A stretch of 64,000 bases of DNA from Pseudomonas brassicacearum (GCF_003732225.1 NZ_MOBJ01000010.1:62001-126000); one strand, 5' to 3'. Shown: positions 15,839-25,257, numbered from the stretch's first letter. Translations and numbers: made by a program. The notes: generated from the sequence alone by a model not told the origin.

Positions 15839-16696
15839 ATGTCCGCGCCTTCTGTTTTGATCGCCGGTTGTGGTGATGTCGGCGGCCGTCTGGCCGTCCA
15901 ATTGCTGGCTTCGGGGTGGGAGGTTCATGGCTTGCGGCGTGACATCTCGCGCCTGCCCGAGGGCGTTATTGGCGTTGCCGGCGACTTGTTCAATGAAGAC
16001 TGCCCGGCAACCTGGCCCGTCGGTGCGGTGGATTACCTGGTGTATTGCGCGACCGCCACCGATCACGATGAAGCCGGCTACCGCGCCGCTTATGTCCAGG
16101 GCTTGCAGCATGTGCTGGGTTGGCTGAACGACTACGGTCAGGCGCCCAAGCACCTGCTGTTCGTTTCCAGCAGTAGCGTTTATGGGCAGCAGGATGGTGA
16201 ATGGGTCGATGAAACTTCGCCGACTCAAGCAGACGGCTATTCCGGGCGAGTGATGCTGGAAGCTGAGCAGGTCGCTTTAAACAGCGGCATTCCTGCCAGT
16301 CTGGTGCGCTTGACCGGGATTTACGGTCCGGGTCGTGAGCGGTTACTGACGCAGGTGCGCGGGGGGTATCGCGTGGCCATCGACCCGCCTCTGTATGCCA
16401 ATCGTATTCATGCCGACGACGCCGCAGGCTTGCTGGCCTTCTTGCTCAAGGCGGATCACCAGGGTGCCGTACTGGATGACTGCTATATCGGCGTCGACGA
16501 CGCGCCCGCGCCGTTGGCAGAGGTGGTGGGCTGGTTGCGCGAGTACCTTGGGGTGACCGAATGGGCCGACAACGCCAGCGTGCGCCGCACCGGCAGCAAG
16601 CGTTGCAGCAATGCCCGCGCCAGGGCGCTGGGCTGGACACCGCGCTATCCGAGCTTTCGCGAAGGGTATGCAGCGATTCTTGAAGGCCGCAGCTGA
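15839..16696 (+). CDS. NAD-dependent epimerase/dehydratase family protein (extended SDR, YeeZ-like)
   Basis: 285 residues from ATG 15839 with GGGAGA upstream. The N-terminal Rossmann motif is VLIAGCGDVGGRLA (residues 7-20). The catalytic-type sequence SSSSVYGQQDGEWV contains the YxxxG-like form of the atypical SDR subfamily, followed by LVRLTGIYGPGRERLL. The substrate is not known. It is divergent from exbB and has no operon partner before the REP doublet. Confidence 0.8.
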   Translation: MSAPSVLIAGCGDVGGRLAVQLLASGWEVHGLRRDISRLPEGVIGVAGDLFNEDCPATWPVGAVDYLVYCATATDHDEAGYRAAYVQGLQHVLGWLNDYGQAPKHLLFVSSSSVYGQQDGEWVDETSPTQADGYSGRVMLEAEQVALNSGIPASLVRLTGIYGPGRERLLTQVRGGYRVAIDPPLYANRIHADDAAGLLAFLLKADHQGAVLDDCYIGVDDAPAPLAEVVGWLREYLGVTEWADNASVRRTGSKRCSNARARALGWTPRYPSFREGYAAILEGRS

Positions 16697-16718
16697 ATTT
16701 CAAGCGCCACAAAACAAC

Positions 16719-16808
16719 TGTGGGAGCGAGCTTGCTCGCGATTAGGCCATAACATTCAACATTAATGTTGACTGTTACACCGCCATCGCGAGCAAGCTCG
16801 CTCCCACA
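16719..16808. repeat. REP inverted doublet
   Basis: TGTGGGAGCGAGCTTGCTCG through ATTAGG and, in mirror, CGCCATCGCGAGCAAGCTCG through CCCACA. The spacer includes AACATTCAACATTAATGTTG, itself partly self-complementary. It separates the convergent epimerase and lipoprotein genes. Confidence 0.9.
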
Positions 16809-16836
16809 TTGGTTCTTTGGTGACTCTAAGGCTGGA

Positions 16837-17577
16837 TCACTGTTTTTCCAGTGTCCATTGGCGATTGCCAGGGGCGAACGAAGGCACTTCGTCCGCCTGG
16901 GATCCGTTGACCGCCTGGAAGATCTCCATCTGTTTACCGTTGCGGGTAAAGATCCACGGGTTGCCCTGGCCGCTCTGTTGCAGCCAGACGGTGTCGTGGC
17001 CGCCGCTCATCGAGGCGCAGTCGCCCGCCAGGCACAGCGCGTAACGGTCGGCGCCGGGCAGTCCCTGAACGGCACCATCGGCCTGGAATTGAACGGTGCT
17101 GCCTTCGCCTGGACCGTTGACGATCTTCCAGCTGCCGCCCAGATAGGCTGAATACAGCGCGCGCTCGAAGCTGGCGCCCAGTGGCGCGCCTTCAGGAGCG
17201 GCATCTATGGCGCGGTCAAACAGTTGCCCTGGCTCGTTGTCGTTGGCCACTTGCTGCAGTTGTTTGCCGTCGCGCTTCAATACGGTGGCAGGGCTGCCAT
17301 AAATTTCGACGTTCCAGGCGCCGGACTGCTCGCCCAGTACCTTGCCTTCGATTTTCTCGAAGCCATTGCTGTAGCGCGCCTGGCCAGCCTTGGTGTTGAC
17401 GTCCCACTCCAGGTTCGGGCCATAGGCTTGCAGTGCTTCACGCAACGGGCCGCCCTTGGACGCCGCATCGATTGCTGACTGGTTGATCCAGGTGCCACTG
17501 ATGTCACGGTCGGCAGGGTTGCTGGCACAGCCACCGAGAAACACCGCGAGCAACGAGAGAGCTAGCGCTTTGCGCAT
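16837..17577 (-). CDS. Lipoprotein of unknown function
   Basis: 246 residues from ATG 17577. The N-terminus MRKALALSLLAVFLGGCASN is a lipoprotein signal peptide with lipobox LGGC; lipidation would fall on Cys17, and the +2 residue Ala predicts outer-membrane sorting. The mature part alternates strand-forming segments (ISGTWINQSAIDAASKGG, WNVEIYGSPATVLKRDGK, GGSWKIVNGPGEGSTVQFQA, DRYALCLAGDCASMSGGHDT) with a Cys pair likely disulphide-bonded. I do not recognise the family. It lies 55 bases after ridA on the same strand and may be read through from spoT-ridA. Confidence 0.75.
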   Translation of the reverse strand: MRKALALSLLAVFLGGCASNPADRDISGTWINQSAIDAASKGGPLREALQAYGPNLEWDVNTKAGQARYSNGFEKIEGKVLGEQSGAWNVEIYGSPATVLKRDGKQLQQVANDNEPGQLFDRAIDAAPEGAPLGASFERALYSAYLGGSWKIVNGPGEGSTVQFQADGAVQGLPGADRYALCLAGDCASMSGGHDTVWLQQSGQGNPWIFTRNGKQMEIFQAVNGSQADEVPSFAPGNRQWTLEKQ

Positions 17578-17632
17578 GAGGAGATCCTTACAGAACGAAG
17601 TCGGCGCAGCCTTGGAGGCCGCGCCGTGCGTA

Positions 17633-18013
17633 TTACTCGATGACCAGAATGGCATCCATTTCAACCTGCGAACCCTTTGGCAGGGCCGCCACGCCGATGG
17701 CGGCGCGCGCCGGGTAAGGCTGGTCGAAGTACTTGCCCATGATCTCGTTGACCTTGGCGAAGTGGCTCAGGTCGGTGAGGAAGATGTTCAGTTTGACGAT
17801 GTCCTTGAACGAACCGCCAGCGGCTTCAGCCACGGCTTTGAGGTTCTCGAACACCTGGACGGTCTGGGCTTCGAAGCCTTCGACCAGTTCCATGGTTTTT
17901 GGGTCAAGCGGGATCTGACCGGACATGTAGACGGTGTTGCCAGCCTTGATCGCCTGGGAGTAAGTACCGATGGCGGCCGGGGCCTTGTCGCTGGTGATTA
18001 CAGTCTTTGTCAT
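17633..18013 (-). CDS. ridA: Reactive intermediate deaminase RidA
   Basis: 126 residues, the usual RidA length. It has YSQAIKAGNTVYMSGQIPLD near the N-terminus and ARAAIGVAALPKGSQVEMDA near the C-terminus; the Arg in the latter binds the substrate carboxylate. RidA hydrolyses reactive enamine/imine intermediates made by PLP enzymes such as threonine dehydratase, protecting other PLP enzymes. It sits 39 bases after spoT on the same strand, the conserved arrangement in gammaproteobacteria. Confidence 0.93.
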   Translation of the reverse strand: MTKTVITSDKAPAAIGTYSQAIKAGNTVYMSGQIPLDPKTMELVEGFEAQTVQVFENLKAVAEAAGGSFKDIVKLNIFLTDLSHFAKVNEIMGKYFDQPYPARAAIGVAALPKGSQVEMDAILVIE

Positions 18014-18052
18014 GAATGACTCCTTGTAATGTGGCGGGGCTATATGGACGAG

Positions 18053-20158
18053 CTATGCGCGCATGCGGGTGATGCGAATCACCCCGGTCAAGGCGCGCAG
18101 TTTCTTGATCACGCGGGCCAGGTGTACACGGTCGTGCACGCTGACCACCAGTTGGACCACGCTGATACGACCGTCGCGTTCGTCCATGCTGATTTTTTCG
18201 ATGTTGCCGTCGGCGGCGTTGACGCTGCTGGCCAGCAAGGCAATCAGGCCGCGCTGGTGTTCCAGCTCGACGCGCAGTTCGACATTGAATTCGCCGGTGA
18301 CATCCTTGGCCCACGAGAGCTGGATGCATTTTTCCGGGTTGTGCCGGATTTCGCTGATGTTGCGGCAGTTGTCCAGGTGCACGACCATGCCTTTGCCGGC
18401 GGACAGGTGGCCGACAATCGGGTCGCCCGGGATCGGCGTGCAACACTTGGCGTAACTGAGCACCAGGCCTTCGGTCCCGCGAATCGCCAGCGGACCTTCC
18501 GGGCTTGGCAGCTGTTCGCCTTCACCGAGTAGACGACGAGCGACGACATAAGCCATGCGATTGCCCAGGCCGATGTCTTCGAGCAGGTCTTCGATCAGTT
18601 CGAGGCGGTATTCGTTGAGCATCACCTTGATGCGCTCGGCCGGGACTTTTTCCAGCGAGCTGTCAAAACCGTTCAGCACCTTGTTCAGCAGGCGTTCGCC
18701 CAGGCTGATGGACTCGGAGCGGCGTTGCAATTTCAGCGCGTGACGAATGTGCGTGCGGGCCTTGCCGGTGACTACGAAGTTGAGCCAGGCCGGGTTCGGC
18801 CGTGCGCCCGGAGCGCTGACGATCTCGACCGTCGAGCCGCTTTGCAGCGGTTCGGACAGCGGCGCCAGGCGACGGTTGATCCGGCAGGCGATGCAGCTGT
18901 TGCCGACGTCGGTGTGTACCGCGTAAGCGAAGTCGACCGCCGTGGAGCCTTTTGGCAGCTCCATGATCCGGCCTTTGGGCGTGAACACGTAGACCTCGTC
19001 CGGGAACAGGTCGATCTTCACGCTTTCAATGAATTCCAGCGAGTTGCCGGCACGTTGCTGCATTTCCAGCACGCCTTTGACCCACTGGCGGGCGCGGGCG
19101 TGAGTGCCTTTTGGCTGCTCGTCGCCGCTGGATTTGTACAGCCAATGGGCGGCGATGCCGTTGTTGGCCATCTCTTCCATTTCACGGGTGCGGATCTGGA
19201 TTTCGATCGGTACGCCGTGCATGCCGAAGAGCGTGGTGTGCAGCGACTGATAGCCGTTGGCCTTGGGAATTGCGATGTAATCCTTGAAGCGCCCCGGCAA
19301 CGGTTTGTACAAATTATGCACAGCCCCCAACACGCGGTAGCAGGTATCGACCTTGTCGACGATGATCCGGAACGCGTAGACGTCCATGATCTCGTTGAAA
19401 GCCCGACGCTTGCCGCGCATTTTCGTGTAGATGCCGTAGAGGTGTTTCTGGCGACCGCTGACCTCGCCCTGAATGCCATCGATGGCCAGGCAGTGGCTGA
19501 GGGATTCTTCGATCTTGTTGACGATTTCCTTGCGGTTGCCCCGGGCGCGTTTGACCGCCTGGTAGATCCGCGCGGAACGCATCGGGTGCATGGCCTTGAA
19601 GCCCAGGTCTTCGAATTCTACGCGGATGGCGTGCATGCCCAGCCGGTTGGCGATGGGCGCATAGATTTCCAGGGTTTCCTTGGCGATCCGTCGGCGTTTT
19701 TCACCGGACAGGACTTCCAGCGTGCGCATGTTGTGCAGGCGGTCGGCCAGTTTGACCAGGATCACGCGAATATCGCGCGCCATGGCCATGGCCATTTTCT
19801 GGAAGTTTTCGGCTTGGGCTTCGGCTTTGGTCTCGAAGTTCATCTGGGTCAGTTTGCTGACCCCGTCGACCAGTTCGGCCACGGTTTCGCCAAACTGCGC
19901 AGAGAGCGCTTCCTTGGCAATGCCGGTGTCTTCGATCACGTCATGCAGCATCGCGGCCATCAGGCTCTGATGGTCCATGTGCATGTCGGCAAGAATGTTC
20001 GCGACCGCTAACGGGTGCGTGACGTACGCCTCGCCGCTGCGACGGCGTTGGCCGTCGTGTGCTTGTTCGGCGTAGAAGTACGCTCGGCGGACCAGGTTGA
20101 CCTGGTCAGTGCCGAGGTAGGTCGATAAGCGATCGGCGAGGGCGTCTATGCTCGGCAT
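18053..20158 (-). CDS. spoT: Bifunctional (p)ppGpp synthetase/hydrolase SpoT
   Basis: 701 residues. The hydrolase HD domain (residues 20-150) has the intact HDVIEDTG motif. The synthetase domain (about 220-340) has RFKDYIAIPKANGYQSLHTT and EIQIRTREME. TGS follows (VYVFTPKGRIMELPKGSTAV), and the C-terminal ACT domain ends the protein (GLIALLASSVNAADGNIEKI). The retained HD motif identifies SpoT rather than RelA. It controls the stringent response. Order rpoZ-spoT-ridA is conserved; the rpoZ stop lies 57 bases upstream. Confidence 0.97.
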   Translation of the reverse strand: MPSIDALADRLSTYLGTDQVNLVRRAYFYAEQAHDGQRRRSGEAYVTHPLAVANILADMHMDHQSLMAAMLHDVIEDTGIAKEALSAQFGETVAELVDGVSKLTQMNFETKAEAQAENFQKMAMAMARDIRVILVKLADRLHNMRTLEVLSGEKRRRIAKETLEIYAPIANRLGMHAIRVEFEDLGFKAMHPMRSARIYQAVKRARGNRKEIVNKIEESLSHCLAIDGIQGEVSGRQKHLYGIYTKMRGKRRAFNEIMDVYAFRIIVDKVDTCYRVLGAVHNLYKPLPGRFKDYIAIPKANGYQSLHTTLFGMHGVPIEIQIRTREMEEMANNGIAAHWLYKSSGDEQPKGTHARARQWVKGVLEMQQRAGNSLEFIESVKIDLFPDEVYVFTPKGRIMELPKGSTAVDFAYAVHTDVGNSCIACRINRRLAPLSEPLQSGSTVEIVSAPGARPNPAWLNFVVTGKARTHIRHALKLQRRSESISLGERLLNKVLNGFDSSLEKVPAERIKVMLNEYRLELIEDLLEDIGLGNRMAYVVARRLLGEGEQLPSPEGPLAIRGTEGLVLSYAKCCTPIPGDPIVGHLSAGKGMVVHLDNCRNISEIRHNPEKCIQLSWAKDVTGEFNVELRVELEHQRGLIALLASSVNAADGNIEKISMDERDGRISVVQLVVSVHDRVHLARVIKKLRALTGVIRITRMRA

Positions 20159-20215
20159 GATGACTCCTGCCGATGGCTGTGACCCCGCGCCGTGCTACGT
20201 CGACCAGGCATGGAC

Positions 20216-20479
20216 TTAGACGGCCTCGTTGGACTCGTCCTCGAACGCTGCGAACAGCGGTTCGTCTTCGACGATTTCAGCATTGGCGATGAACTCGTAG
20301 CTCATCAGGCCTTCAGCGATTTCACGCAGGGCTACAACGGTAGGCTTGTCGTTTTCCCACTGTACCAGCGGCTCTTTGCCACCGGTGGCCAGTTGACGGG
20401 CACGCTTGGTAGAGAGCATGACCAGCTCAAAGCGGTTTTCCACGTGTTCTAGGCAGTCTTCAACGGTTACGCGGGCCAT
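20216..20479 (-). CDS. rpoZ: RNA polymerase omega subunit
   Basis: 87 residues from ATG 20479 (MARVTVEDCLEHVENRFELV); the longer frame begins before the usual start. Omega helps assemble RNA polymerase and binds ppGpp at the omega/beta-prime site, which links it functionally to the downstream spoT. The conserved core STKRARQL and PLVQWENDKPTVVALREIAE is present. Confidence 0.96.
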   Translation of the reverse strand: MARVTVEDCLEHVENRFELVMLSTKRARQLATGGKEPLVQWENDKPTVVALREIAEGLMSYEFIANAEIVEDEPLFAAFEDESNEAV

Positions 20480-20646
20480 GGTATTCCTCGGAGCGAATGC
20501 AAAATGCGCGCTGCCCGGTTGGGCGAGCGGACTCAACAGTTTAAAAAATCACCAGCGATTAGGGAAGCGCTGATTTTTTAACCAAGCCCTTCAACGCGCT
20601 GCAAGTACCAATGTAAAGCCCTTGCAGCGGTTTTGGGAAGAGCTGT

Positions 20647-21267
20647 TTAGCCGAGCAATTCGGCCAAAAGTTTTCCGTGAAGCTGCTGCTGACGCTTCTG
20701 GTGCAGCTGATTGGCACGGAAAATCGCCTTCAAATCGTGCAGCGCATGGGCGAAATCGTCGTTGATGATCAGGTAGTCGTAGTCGACGTAATGGCTCATC
20801 TCGCTGACGGCTTCACGCATACGACCTTCAATGATCTCGTCGCTGTCCTGGCCGCGATTGGTCAGGCGCTGGTGCAAGGCCTGCAGGGACGGCGGCAGAA
20901 TGAAGATCGAGCGGGCCTTGGGCATCAGTTGACGCACTTGCTCGGCACCCTGCCAGTCGATTTCCAGAATCAGGTCGTGGCCTTCGTCCAGGGTTTGCTG
21001 CAGGTGGCTTTGCGAGGTGCCGTAGAGATTGCCGAACACTTCGGCGCGCTCGAGGAAATCCCCGTGCTCGATCATCTTCACGAACTCGCTGCGTTCGACG
21101 AAGTGATAGTTCACACCGTTCACTTCACCGGGGCGCATGGCACGGGTGGTGTGGGAGACCGAGACGCGGATCTTTTGATCAGCGTCGGTCAGAGCCTTGA
21201 CCAGGCTGCTCTTGCCCGCGCCCGAAGGGGCGGAAATGATGTACAGGGTGCCGGTGCTGTGGGTCAT
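20647..21267 (-). CDS. gmk: Guanylate kinase
   Basis: 206 residues. P-loop SAPSGAGKSSLVKAL (residues 13-27); GMP-binding segment HTTRAMRPGEVNGVNYHFVE. It phosphorylates GMP to GDP, feeding GTP and ppGpp synthesis. It starts 12 bases after the yicC stop and lies upstream of rpoZ-spoT on the same strand. A 167-base gap before rpoZ probably holds a promoter for rpoZ, but I could not fix its elements. Confidence 0.96.
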   Translation of the reverse strand: MTHSTGTLYIISAPSGAGKSSLVKALTDADQKIRVSVSHTTRAMRPGEVNGVNYHFVERSEFVKMIEHGDFLERAEVFGNLYGTSQSHLQQTLDEGHDLILEIDWQGAEQVRQLMPKARSIFILPPSLQALHQRLTNRGQDSDEIIEGRMREAVSEMSHYVDYDYLIINDDFAHALHDLKAIFRANQLHQKRQQQLHGKLLAELLG

Positions 21268-21279
21268 GTCGGGGTAGCC

Positions 21280-22143
21280 TTACTCAATGTTCTGCACTTG
21301 TTCGCGCATCTGCTCGATCAACACTTTGAGGTTGACCGCAGCCTGGGTGCTGCGCGGGTCGAAGGCTTTGGAGCCCAGTGTATTGGCTTCGCGGTTGAGC
21401 TCCTGCATCAGGAAGTCGAGGCGCCGACCGGCAGCGCCGCCGGACTTGAGCACGCGGCGAACTTCAATGATGTGGGTGCTCAGGCGGTCCAGTTCTTCGG
21501 CGACGTCGCTCTTTTGCGCGAGGATGACCATTTCCTGTTCCAGGCGCTGCGGGTCGAGCTCGGCCTTCATGTCGGCGAAGCGATCGAGCACCTTCTGGCG
21601 CTGGGTGGCGAGCATCTGCGGAACCAGTTCGCGCAGGGTCACCACGTCTTCTTCAATCGACGTCAGGCGTTCGTTGATCAACCGGGCCAGCTCCGCACCT
21701 TCGCGCTCGCGGCCAGCCTTGAGCTCTTTGAGGCCTTCATTGAACAGTGCCAGCGCTTCGGCGTTGAGCGCTTGCGGGTCGCTCGCGTCGGCGACCAGCA
21801 CGCCAGGCCAGGCCAGCACTTCCAGCGGGTTGAGGGCTGCCGGGTTCTTGATCAGGCTGGCGACGGTTTCAGCGGCAGCGACCAGTTGCGCGGCGCGTTC
21901 ACGATCGACTTGCAGCGGTTTGCCGGTGGTTTCTTCGGTGAAGCGCAGGGTGCATTCGAGCTTGCCACGCGAAAGGCCCTGACGCAGCGCTTCGCGCACA
22001 TTGCCTTCGAGGTCGCGAAAGGACTCTGGCAGGCGCAGGTGCGGTTCCAGGTAGCGGCTGTTGACCGAACGCAGCTCCCAGCTCAGGGTGCCCTGGCTGC
22101 CGGCTTTTTCGACGCGGGCGAAGGCGGTCATGCTGTGCACCAT
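21280..22143 (-). CDS. yicC: YicC/YloC family endoribonuclease
   Basis: 287 residues beginning MVHSMTAFARVEKAG, the family hallmark. It ends with the conserved GRRLDFLMQELNREANTLGS and KVLIEQMREQVQNIE. Members are RNA endonucleases; E. coli YicC is connected with turnover of the sRNA RyhB. It is the first gene of yicC-gmk, and divergent from rph across a 270-base gap. Confidence 0.92.
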   Translation of the reverse strand: MVHSMTAFARVEKAGSQGTLSWELRSVNSRYLEPHLRLPESFRDLEGNVREALRQGLSRGKLECTLRFTEETTGKPLQVDRERAAQLVAAAETVASLIKNPAALNPLEVLAWPGVLVADASDPQALNAEALALFNEGLKELKAGREREGAELARLINERLTSIEEDVVTLRELVPQMLATQRQKVLDRFADMKAELDPQRLEQEMVILAQKSDVAEELDRLSTHIIEVRRVLKSGGAAGRRLDFLMQELNREANTLGSKAFDPRSTQAAVNLKVLIEQMREQVQNIE

Positions 22144-22369
22144 GGAGGTACCTCGCGATTCAAGCCGGCGCCGAACCCTGCGGGCTCAACGGACCTGATT
22201 AGATGAATTAAAGCCCACAGGCTGCAAAGGCGCAGGATTGTAGCGCAGTGCGGCGGATGCTCCCAAATGGCGCGTGTGACAAAGCGCAGCAGGCCGTCGC
22301 AGAGCGCGGTTCAGAGCCCTCGCTCGTCGCCCGGGTTTTTTAGAAGTGCCCAGGCGCGTCCGGTCGCCC

Positions 22370-22375
22370 TATAAT
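22370..22375 (+). promoter_or_regulatory. Predicted -10 box of the rph promoter
   Basis: TATAAT, a perfect sigma-70 -10 hexamer, lies 38 bases before the rph start. A -35 is weak (TGCCCA at the right distance of 17 bases). Confidence 0.5.
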
Positions 22376-22413
22376 GCTCGGCAGATTTCCGTCCTCCGTA
22401 CAGGTGTTCCTCT

Positions 22414-23136
22414 ATGAAACGTCCAAGTGGTCGCGCTGCCGATCAGCTCCGCTCGATCCGCATCACCCGCAACTACACCAAACACGCCGAGGGATCTGTA
22501 CTGGTCGAGTTCGGTGATACCAAGGTGATTTGCACTGTCAGCGTCGAAAACGGTGTGCCGCGCTTCCTCAAAGGTCAGGGCCAAGGCTGGCTGACCGCTG
22601 AATATGGCATGTTGCCGCGCGCCACTGGCGAGCGTAACCAGCGTGAAGCGAGCCGTGGCAAGCAAGGCGGCCGTACGCTGGAGATCCAGCGTCTGATCGG
22701 TCGTTCCCTGCGCGCTGCGCTGGACATGTCCAAGCTGGGCGACATCACCCTGTACGTCGACTGCGACGTGATTCAAGCCGACGGCGGTACGCGTACTGCC
22801 TCGATCACCGGTGCCATGGTTGCGCTGGTCGATGCCTTGAAAGTGATCAAGAAGCGCGGCGGCCTGAAAGGCGGTGACCCGCTCAAGCAAATGATTGCCG
22901 CCGTTTCGGTGGGCATGTACCAGGGCGAGCCAGTGCTGGATCTGGACTACCTGGAAGACTCGGCTGCCGAGACCGACCTGAACGTAGTGATGACCAGCAC
23001 CGGTGGTTTCATCGAGGTTCAGGGCACCGCTGAAGGCGCGCCGTTCCAGCCTGAAGAGCTGAACGCGATGCTGGAGCTGGCGAAAAAAGGCATGAACGAA
23101 ATTTTCGACCTGCAAAAAGCGGCGTTGGCTGACTGA
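22414..23136 (+). CDS. rph: Ribonuclease PH
   Basis: 240 residues, the usual length. RNase PH trims the 3' ends of tRNA precursors using phosphate. Conserved features include MKRPSGRAADQLRSIRI at the start, PRATGERNQREASRGKQGGR (substrate and phosphate binding Arg residues) and LYVDCDVIQADGGTRTASI. No frameshift is present, unlike the rph of E. coli K-12. It is followed 43 bases later by a DUF4870 gene. Confidence 0.97.
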   Translation: MKRPSGRAADQLRSIRITRNYTKHAEGSVLVEFGDTKVICTVSVENGVPRFLKGQGQGWLTAEYGMLPRATGERNQREASRGKQGGRTLEIQRLIGRSLRAALDMSKLGDITLYVDCDVIQADGGTRTASITGAMVALVDALKVIKKRGGLKGGDPLKQMIAAVSVGMYQGEPVLDLDYLEDSAAETDLNVVMTSTGGFIEVQGTAEGAPFQPEELNAMLELAKKGMNEIFDLQKAALAD

Positions 23137-23179
23137 TTGTTCTGAAGTCCAGGTTCCGATGTTCAGCAAGGAGAGCGTC

Positions 23180-23548
23180 ATGAGTGATGAGCAACTACCG
23201 CAGCCAGTGCCTAGCCGTGAGGTTCGTCAGTGGGCCATGTTCTGCCATCTCTCGGCCTTGCTGGGGATCTGGGTGCCGTTCGGTTCGTTGATCGGGCCGC
23301 TGATCCTCTGGCAACTGAAGCGCGAGATGGATCCGTTCATCGATGACCAGGGCAAGGAGGCGCTGAACTTTCAGATCAGCGTGGCCATTGCTACGGCGAT
23401 CTGCCTGTTGCTGATGGTGGTGGTGATCGGCTTCTTCCTGTTTGGCCTGGTGGCCATCGGCGCGTTGGTGCTGACGATCATCGCCGGGGTAAAAGCCAAT
23501 GAAGGGCAGCTGTATCGCTACCCGTTCACCTGGCGGTTGATCAAATAA
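23180..23548 (+). CDS. DUF4870 family membrane protein
   Basis: 122 residues from ATG 23180, preceded by AAGGAG. After a short hydrophilic start come three membrane segments (WAMFCHLSALLGIWVPFGSL; ISVAIATAICLLLMVVVIGF; VAIGALVLTIIAGVKANEG) with the family signature DDQGKEALNFQ between them. The function is unknown. It may be co-transcribed with rph and ends about 100 bases before a terminator. Confidence 0.85.
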   Translation: MSDEQLPQPVPSREVRQWAMFCHLSALLGIWVPFGSLIGPLILWQLKREMDPFIDDQGKEALNFQISVAIATAICLLLMVVVIGFFLFGLVAIGALVLTIIAGVKANEGQLYRYPFTWRLIK

Positions 23549-23641
23549 CGGTCAACGCTGCTCCCACATTGGAAAATCAGCGTGCACAAAAACCGACAGC
23601 AATCAGGCTATGTGAATACGCAGTTCGCCGCAATTTAAAGT

Positions 23642-23675
23642 AAATGCCCCAACTTGTCGGGGCATTTGTTTTTTT
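23642..23675 (+). terminator. Rho-independent terminator after the DUF4870 gene
   Basis: AAATGCCCC-AACTTGTC-GGGGCATTT followed by GTTTTTTT: a nine-base stem and a clear T-run ending the rph-DUF4870 transcript. Confidence 0.85.
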
Positions 23676-24000
23676 GAAATCACATAAATGTTTTCAGTCG
23701 TGTACAACGGTCGCCATCTACGGAATTCAGGCGCTACAGGTATATGTTATGCACGTATACGTATCGTTCTTACACTTTTAGTCACAACTGCAAGCCTTCA
23801 ACACTGCCTATGTGCTTGGCAATGAGACTTCGCGGTTGATAAGGTTACCCCAAGTAATATTCATCAAGAAATATTTCGATATATTCAGACCATTGACGGT
23901 CCTTGAATCTAAAAAAACAAGTGTTGAGACGATCAACCTGTTCAAGAGGCGTGTCCAGGTAAAAAGTTCGCCCCTGAATATATATCCAAGAATAATCTCA
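23676..24000 (+). other. AT-rich gltS upstream region
   Basis: This 325-base gap is clearly more AT-rich than its surroundings. It holds a short palindrome-like run (CACGTATACGTATCG near 23754-23768) that could be an operator. The gltS frame is open back to 23812, but the extra residues (for example SRLIRLPQVIFIKKYFDI) do not look like a GltS N-terminus. No promoter could be fixed with confidence. Confidence 0.4.
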
Positions 24001-25206
24001 ATGGTTCAGCTCGATTTTTATGGAACACTTGTAGCCGCCTCTTTAGTGCTTTTGCTGGGGCGCGGACTTGTCACACGTGTCGGTTTTTTACGTGCCTACA
24101 ATATCCCTGAGCCTGTAGCAGGTGGCCTGGTGGTTGCCCTGGTTCTCTTGGCCTTGCGGGGCCTGGATATTGAAGTCAGATTCGATACCTCACTGCAGAC
24201 TCCCTTGATGTTGGCGTTTTTTGCCACCATTGGCTTGAGTGCAGATTTCGCCAGCCTGAAGAAAGGCGGACGCGTAGTGGGGATTTTTCTGCTGGCGGTC
24301 ACCGGGCTTTTGGTGGTCCAAAATGCCATGGGCATCGGGCTCGCAAAAGCGTTGGGGCTCGATCCTTTGATGGGCCTGCTGACAGGCTCAATTACCTTGG
24401 CGGGCGGTCACGGTACAGGCGCCGCTTGGGGAACGATGTTCAGTGAGAAATTCGGTCTGGCTTCCGCTTCTGAGCTTGCGATGGCCTCTGCGACATTTGG
24501 CTTGGTGTTGGGCGGCTTGATTGGTGGTCCGGTCGCTCGCCTGCTCATCAAGCGTGTCCAGGTACCCGGCTTCGAGCAAGAAATGCCGCGGCTGCCAAAG
24601 GGTTTTGAGCAGCCGAACAAAGAACGCTCGATCACGCCATTTTCGTTTATCGAGACACTCGCTCTGATCGCGGTTAGCTTACTGGCAGGCTCTCTCCTGA
24701 ATGGCCTGCTCCGCGAAACCGCATTTGAGTTGCCAACGTTCGTTTGCGTCTTGTTCGTGGGTGTGGTTTTACGGAACGGGCTTTCAGCGCTTGGTTTGTA
24801 TCAGGTGTTCGAGCGTGAAGTCTCGGTGCTGGGGAATGTCAGCTTGTCGCTGTTTCTGGCGATCGCTCTGATGTCGCTCAAACTGTGGGATCTGGCTTCA
24901 CTGGCTTTGCCGTTCTTCATCATCCTGGCTGCGCAAACGTTGGTCATGGCGCTGTTTGCGATTTTCGTGACGTTTAGACTAATGGGTAGTAACTACGATG
25001 CGGCAGTACTGGCGGCAGGGCACTGCGGTTTTGGACTGGGTGCCACGCCAACGGCTATCGCTAACATGCAAGCGGTGACACAGCGCTACGGACCTTCGCA
25101 GATAGCGTTCCTGGTGGTGCCGATGGTGGGGGCTTTTTTCATCGACATCATCAATGTCATCGTGATCAAGTTGTACCTTGCGCTGCCGTTTTTCGCCGCG
25201 GCTTGA
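24001..25206 (+). CDS. gltS: Sodium/glutamate symporter GltS
   Basis: 401 residues from ATG 24001 (MVQLDFYGTLVAASLVLLLG), the conserved family start. Around ten membrane segments are arranged in two inverted halves, each with a re-entrant loop; the first loop signature is TGSITLAGGHGTGAAWG, and the second AAGHCGFGLGATPTAIANMQ. It imports glutamate with sodium across the inner membrane. It is a single gene with its own terminator, convergent to crc. The ribosome site before ATG is weak. Confidence 0.93.
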   Translation: MVQLDFYGTLVAASLVLLLGRGLVTRVGFLRAYNIPEPVAGGLVVALVLLALRGLDIEVRFDTSLQTPLMLAFFATIGLSADFASLKKGGRVVGIFLLAVTGLLVVQNAMGIGLAKALGLDPLMGLLTGSITLAGGHGTGAAWGTMFSEKFGLASASELAMASATFGLVLGGLIGGPVARLLIKRVQVPGFEQEMPRLPKGFEQPNKERSITPFSFIETLALIAVSLLAGSLLNGLLRETAFELPTFVCVLFVGVVLRNGLSALGLYQVFEREVSVLGNVSLSLFLAIALMSLKLWDLASLALPFFIILAAQTLVMALFAIFVTFRLMGSNYDAAVLAAGHCGFGLGATPTAIANMQAVTQRYGPSQIAFLVVPMVGAFFIDIINVIVIKLYLALPFFAAA

Positions 25207-25257
25207 AGTTCAGGCGCGCTTTGGGAGCGGTTTTCGCCCTGGACATAGCGCATAAGG

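Noticed and set aside
20677..22206. A 509-codon plus-strand frame opposite gmk and yicC
   Set aside because: Antisense to two conserved genes with intact motifs, and made of low-complexity Gln/Ala/His-rich text.
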